Positions 5,749 through 7,692 of a stretch of 7,692 nt of DNA are shown piece after piece (position 1 is the first letter of the stretch; every line of letters starts with the position of its first letter). Source of the DNA: an uncultured Faecalibacterium sp. Lineage in GTDB: Bacteria > Bacillota > Clostridia > Oscillospirales > Ruminococcaceae. The stretch lies in contig CAKSXW010000070.1 in assembly GCA_934518555.1 (NCBI GenBank), positions 1 to 7,692 of the forward strand. Reading direction: 5' to 3'. Below the pieces are notes generated by a model. It searched no databases. It saw only the letters and a list, made by a program, of their open reading frames with translations, and had not been told where the DNA came from. The translations under genes and the position numbers were made by a program.

Positions 5749-5894
5749 TGATAAAAGGGAGTAAAGGGCGGCGCACCGGGTCCTGTACCGGATGGGCCGC
5801 TGCATGGCAGCGTCATCACGGCAGCAATGCCCGATGCCATGTGTTGGCTTGAGACTTTTGTCACAGACACTGTGCTGTGGCAGAAGTCTTTTTT
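5749..5894 (+). ncRNA. Structured leader of oadB, probable yybP-ykoY (Mn2+) riboswitch
   Basis: A 9-bp P1 pairs TGATAAAAG (5749-5757) with CTTTTGTCA (5855-5863), one pair being G-U. Inside P1 are the GGGAGTA loop (5757-5763), a P2 region (GCGGC 5768-5772 with GCCGC 5796-5800, enclosing CCGG/CCGG), and a P3 (CATGGCA 5803-5809 with TGCCATG 5835-5841) enclosing GCGTCATCAC and CCGA internal-loop strands. The 3' end reads TTGAGACTTTTG. AAAGGGGAGTA at the 5' side, GTC-TCA plus CCG in loop L3 and GAGACCTTT at the 3' side are hallmarks of yybP-ykoY RNAs, which bind Mn2+. The 3' strand of P1 is the 5' arm of the terminator at 5852-5894, so folding of the aptamer would prevent termination: an ON switch. 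Class assignment is from memory of the consensus; the switch architecture is directly visible. Confidence 0.7.
5852..5894 (+). terminator. Leader terminator (expression platform) of the oadB riboswitch
   Basis: AGACTT (5852-5857) pairs with AAGTCT (5884-5889), and after a 2x2 internal loop GTCACAG (5860-5866) pairs with CTGTGGC (5875-5881). Six T residues follow (5889-5894). It lies 40 bp before the oadB start, so it acts inside the leader. Its 5' arm overlaps the P1 strand 5855-5863, making the two structures mutually exclusive. Confidence 0.88.
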
Positions 5895-5934
5895 CTTGCC
5901 CCGGCACCCAAGCACAAGGAGGCAATGAACAAGC

Positions 5935-7065
5935 ATGAACCTTTTGAACACCTTTGGCAGTCTCTTTTCCAACTTTGGGAACCTGACCTGGCAGATGGTG
6001 GTGATGTGGGCCATTGGTGCCCTGCTGATCTACCTGGCCATTGCAAAAAAGATGGAGCCCAGCCTGCTGCTGCCCATGGGCTTTGGGGCTATTCTGGTCA
6101 ACCTGCCCGGCTCCGGAGCCATTACCCAAGGGGACACCGTAGGCCCCATCTCCGCCCTGTTTGAGGCCGGAATGTCCAACGAACTTTTCCCCCTGCTGCT
6201 GTTTATCGGCATTGGTGCCATGATCGACTTTGGCCCCCTGCTGGAAAAGCCCTGGCTGATGCTTTTTGGCGCAGCCGCACAGTTCGGCATCTTTTTCACC
6301 CTGTTCCTGGCCGGGTTCTTCTTTGACCTGAAGGACGCCGCCTCCATTGCCATCATCGGTGCCGCCGACGGCCCCACCGCCATCTTTGTGGCCAACACCC
6401 TGGGGTCCCAGTACCTGGGTGCCATTATGGTGGCAGCCTACAGCTACATGGCCCTGGTGCCCATCGTTCAGCCCCCGGTGATCCGGCTGCTGACCACCCA
6501 CAAGGAGCGGCGCATCTCTATGCCCTACCAGCAGGGCAAGGTGACCCAGCTCACCAAGATCCTGTTCCCCATCCTGGTCACTGTCATTGCCGGGCTGGTG
6601 GCCCCGGCCAGCGTTGCCCTGGTGGGCTTTCTCATGTTCGGCAACCTGCTGCGGGAATGCGGCGTGCTAAATACCCTCAGCGAGACAGCCCAGAACGTGC
6701 TGGCCAACCTGATCACCATCCTGCTGGGGCTGACAGTGGCCGGGCAGATGACCGCCGACAAGTTCGTCCGGCCCGACACCCTGCTGATCCTGGCCCTGGG
6801 CCTGGTGGCCTTTGTCTTTGACACCGCTGGCGGCGTGCTGTTTGCCAAGCTGCTGAACCTCTTTTTGCCGGAGGGCAAAAAGCTGAACCCCATGATCGGT
6901 GCTGCCGGCATCTCGGCCTTTCCCATGAGCGGCCGGGTGGTCAACAAGATGGGTCTGGAAGAGGACCCCCAGAATTTCCTGCTGATGTATTCCATCAGCG
7001 TCAATGTTTCGGGCCAGATCGCTTCCGTCATTGCAGGCGGATTGATCCTGACCCTGCTGGCTTAA
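5935..7065 (+). CDS. oadB: Sodium ion-translocating decarboxylase beta subunit (OadB/GcdB/MmdB family)
   Basis: A 376-residue polytopic membrane protein, the usual length for the family. In complete complexes it couples decarboxylation of a carboxybiotin (oxaloacetate, methylmalonyl-CoA or glutaconyl-CoA type) to Na+ export. Residues shown to matter in Klebsiella OadB can be placed: Asp203 = Asp145 in GAADGPT, Tyr229 = Tyr171, and Asn373/Gly377/Ser382/Arg389 = Asn318/Gly322/Ser327/Arg334 with identical spacing. Hydrophobic segments occur throughout, for example 21-36, 85-97, 107-130, 205-236, 255-271 and 281-305. No alpha or biotin carrier gene is in the window. ATG 5935 is the only start possible (an in-frame stop lies just before), but AAGGAGG (5916-5922) is 12 nt away, longer than normal; an out-of-frame ATG at 5925 lies 2 nt from it. 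Regulation is likely through the leader 5749-5894. Confidence 0.95.
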   Translation: MNLLNTFGSLFSNFGNLTWQMVVMWAIGALLIYLAIAKKMEPSLLLPMGFGAILVNLPGSGAITQGDTVGPISALFEAGMSNELFPLLLFIGIGAMIDFGPLLEKPWLMLFGAAAQFGIFFTLFLAGFFFDLKDAASIAIIGAADGPTAIFVANTLGSQYLGAIMVAAYSYMALVPIVQPPVIRLLTTHKERRISMPYQQGKVTQLTKILFPILVTVIAGLVAPASVALVGFLMFGNLLRECGVLNTLSETAQNVLANLITILLGLTVAGQMTADKFVRPDTLLILALGLVAFVFDTAGGVLFAKLLNLFLPEGKKLNPMIGAAGISAFPMSGRVVNKMGLEEDPQNFLLMYSISVNVSGQIASVIAGGLILTLLA

Positions 7066-7078
7066 AGGAGGTACCCCT

Positions 7079-7207
7079 ATGCTTCATCTTTCTTCCTGGA
7101 CCGCTACCCTGCCTATCCTGGTCATCGGCATGGTAGGCATCCTTCTGGTCATGGGCGTCCTGGTGCTGGCAGTCATGCTGCTGAACAAGCTGACCCACCG
7201 GGATTAA
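7079..7207 (+). CDS. OadG-like small single-pass membrane protein (42 aa)
   Basis: A short gene directly after oadB: its AGGAGG (7066-7071) overlaps the oadB stop and lies 7 nt before ATG 7079. The protein has one hydrophobic helix (about residues 11-35, LPILVIGMVGILLVMGVL then VLAVMLLNKL) and a short basic end KLTHRD. The GMxxxxxxMGVLVL...LLNKL pattern, size and position match the N-terminal membrane anchor of gamma subunits (OadG) that tether the decarboxylase alpha subunit to OadB. It lacks the usual C-terminal cytosolic tail that binds zinc and contacts alpha in Klebsiella OadG. Either it is a minimal gamma subunit or a small accessory protein for a stand-alone OadB. Co-transcription with oadB is clear from spacing; family membership is inferred. 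Confidence 0.75.
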   Translation: MLHLSSWTATLPILVIGMVGILLVMGVLVLAVMLLNKLTHRD

Positions 7208-7692
7208 GACCGGACCCTTTCCACACTTAAAAACCGCAGCCCCTGCCGGAGCATCTTGCCCGGCAGGGGCTGCGGTTTTGTGTCAGAGATATTTTTAGGG
7301 CAGCTGCACACTGCCTTGTCTCCCTTGTGGTCAGAATTGTGGTCAAGCCCAACTGAGGCCCGGGGATAAAACAAAAAAGAACCGACGATTTCTAACGTGA
7401 AATCGTCGGTTCTGAATGGTCCAGCAGAGCTGGACAAATCCGAACTTTTTTCCTCCGCTGAGTCGGCGGTCAAAGTGTCCTCAAAACGGACGGTTTGGGC
7501 GCCATCTTTGTAGTTGAACGTGATCAGCATCCGGTCATCATACAGGAAAATGGCATTGACAAAAATTTCAATCAATGCTTTGCGTTGCTTTTTCTGCGAA
7601 ATATCGAACTTTCTGAATTTCATCAGCCAGAACCGGATGAAATCCTCATTGAAGCTGGGCTTCTTCAATTTTTCATCTGCGATTTTTGCAGT
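7204..7692 (-). CDS. Large serine recombinase, C-terminal end (5' part beyond window)
   Basis: The frame is open to the window edge and reads TAKIADEKLKKPSF at 7692-7651, then FIRFWLMKFRKFDISQKKQR (residues about 19-38), ALIEIFVNAIFLYDDRMLITFNYKDG and a SSDL segment. This is the typical end of large serine recombinases of Clostridia, where a coiled coil precedes an IFVNxIxLYDD...ITFNYKDG strand pair. The catalytic and zinc-ribbon domains lie outside. Base composition is more AT-rich than the rest of the window, which fits foreign origin. No stop codon occurs before the terminator at 7373-7413; the first in-frame TAA is at 7206-7204, beyond it and across the oadB terminator. The genuine protein end is therefore unclear: either the last codons were altered, or the family tolerates an end running through the hairpin. 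These enzymes excise and integrate mobile elements. Confidence 0.82.
   Translation of the reverse strand, partial: TAKIADEKLKKPSFNEDFIRFWLMKFRKFDISQKKQRKALIEIFVNAIFLYDDRMLITFNYKDGAQTVRFEDTLTADSAEEKSSDLSSSAGPFRTDDFTLEIVGSFLFYPRASVGLDHNSDHKGDKAVCSCPKNISDTKPQPLPGKMLRQGLRFLSVERVRS
7230..7279. terminator. Intrinsic terminator after the oadB operon (bidirectional)
   Basis: A perfect 20-bp inverted repeat (7230-7249 with 7260-7279), AAAACCGCAGCCCC... / ...GGGGCTGCGGTTTT, with a 10-nt loop. Four T residues follow the stem core on both strands. It ends the oadB unit on the plus strand and could also stop transcription entering from the recombinase side. Confidence 0.92.
7325..7345. repeat. 9-bp direct repeat TTGTGGTCA x2
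   Basis: TTGTGGTCA at 7325-7333 and again at 7337-7345, separated by GAA. It lies in the 93-bp gap between the oadB terminator and the recombinase terminator. Short tandem motifs near the edge of an integrated element can be recombinase or regulator binding sites, but chance or a leftover integrase tail is possible. Confidence 0.4.
7373..7413 (-). terminator. Intrinsic terminator of the serine recombinase gene
   Basis: On the minus strand a perfect 15-bp stem AGAACCGACGATTTC / GAAATCGTCGGTTCT (7413-7399 with 7392-7378), 6-nt loop, followed by six T residues (7378-7373). No matching T-run exists on the plus strand. It lies inside the open recombinase frame, before any in-frame stop. Confidence 0.88.

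Noticed and set aside
5877..6164. Plus-strand frame including ATG 5925, overlapping oadB
   Set aside because: Its ribosome site spacing is only 2 nt and its protein shows no family features; oadB is certain in the overlapping frame.
5302..6501. 399-codon minus-strand frame
   Set aside because: Antisense to oadB, the riboswitch leader and the small Cys-rich gene; its Gln/Gly/His-rich content is typical of a shadow frame.
1..7692. CRISPR arrays, tRNA or rRNA genes, insertion sequences
   Set aside because: No regularly spaced repeats, cloverleaf-like segments with CCA-type ends, rRNA motifs or transposase frames were seen. The only mobile-element signal is the recombinase end at the right edge.

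Overview
The window looks like chromosomal DNA of a GC-rich Gram-positive gut-type bacterium, most likely an Oscillospiraceae/Ruminococcaceae relative such as Faecalibacterium. The reasons are a T-box leader on alaS, strong AGGAGG-type ribosome binding sites, GC-rich third codon positions and the flavour of the protein families. The genus is an inference and nothing in the window proves it.

Layout. (1) 1-1301, minus strand: the first 294 codons of alaS, preceded by a complete tRNA-Ala-sensing T-box leader and a near-perfect extended -10 promoter. (2) 1333-4625, minus strand: a compact three-gene operon. It encodes a 622-aa protein fusing a domain resembling the DarT1-associated NADAR antitoxin family (DUF6977-like) to a C-terminal PD-(D/E)xK nuclease-like domain, then a 305-aa Cys-rich protein with U32-like features, then a small SseB N-terminal-domain protein. 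(3) 4708-5204, minus strand: a NifX/NifB-C-like metal cofactor protein with a His/Cys-rich tail, with its own promoter and a strong terminator. (4) 5348-5650, plus strand: a small orphan Cys-rich protein with its own promoter and terminator. (5) 5714-7279, plus strand: promoter, a structured leader that reads as a yybP-ykoY (Mn2+) riboswitch with a terminator expression platform, then oadB (Na+-translocating decarboxylase beta subunit), a 42-aa oadG-like single-pass protein and a perfect 20-bp terminator hairpin. (6) 7280-7692: lower-GC sequence holding the 3' end of a large serine recombinase (minus strand), probably the edge of an integrated mobile element.

How the parts may work together. 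alaS is controlled by uncharged tRNA-Ala. The oadBG pair has no decarboxylase (alpha/biotin) partner in the window, yet keeps every Na+-site residue I can place. Its leader has a 9-bp P1 helix that directly competes with the terminator, so ligand binding should switch the genes on. If the ligand is Mn2+, this would link an OadB-type pump to manganese homeostasis. The NADAR-like/nuclease fusion operon is the best candidate for an undescribed nucleic-acid-acting (defence or DNA-modification) system. No DarT toxin is visible next to it, and its NADAR-like domain has lost several motifs usually seen in the family.
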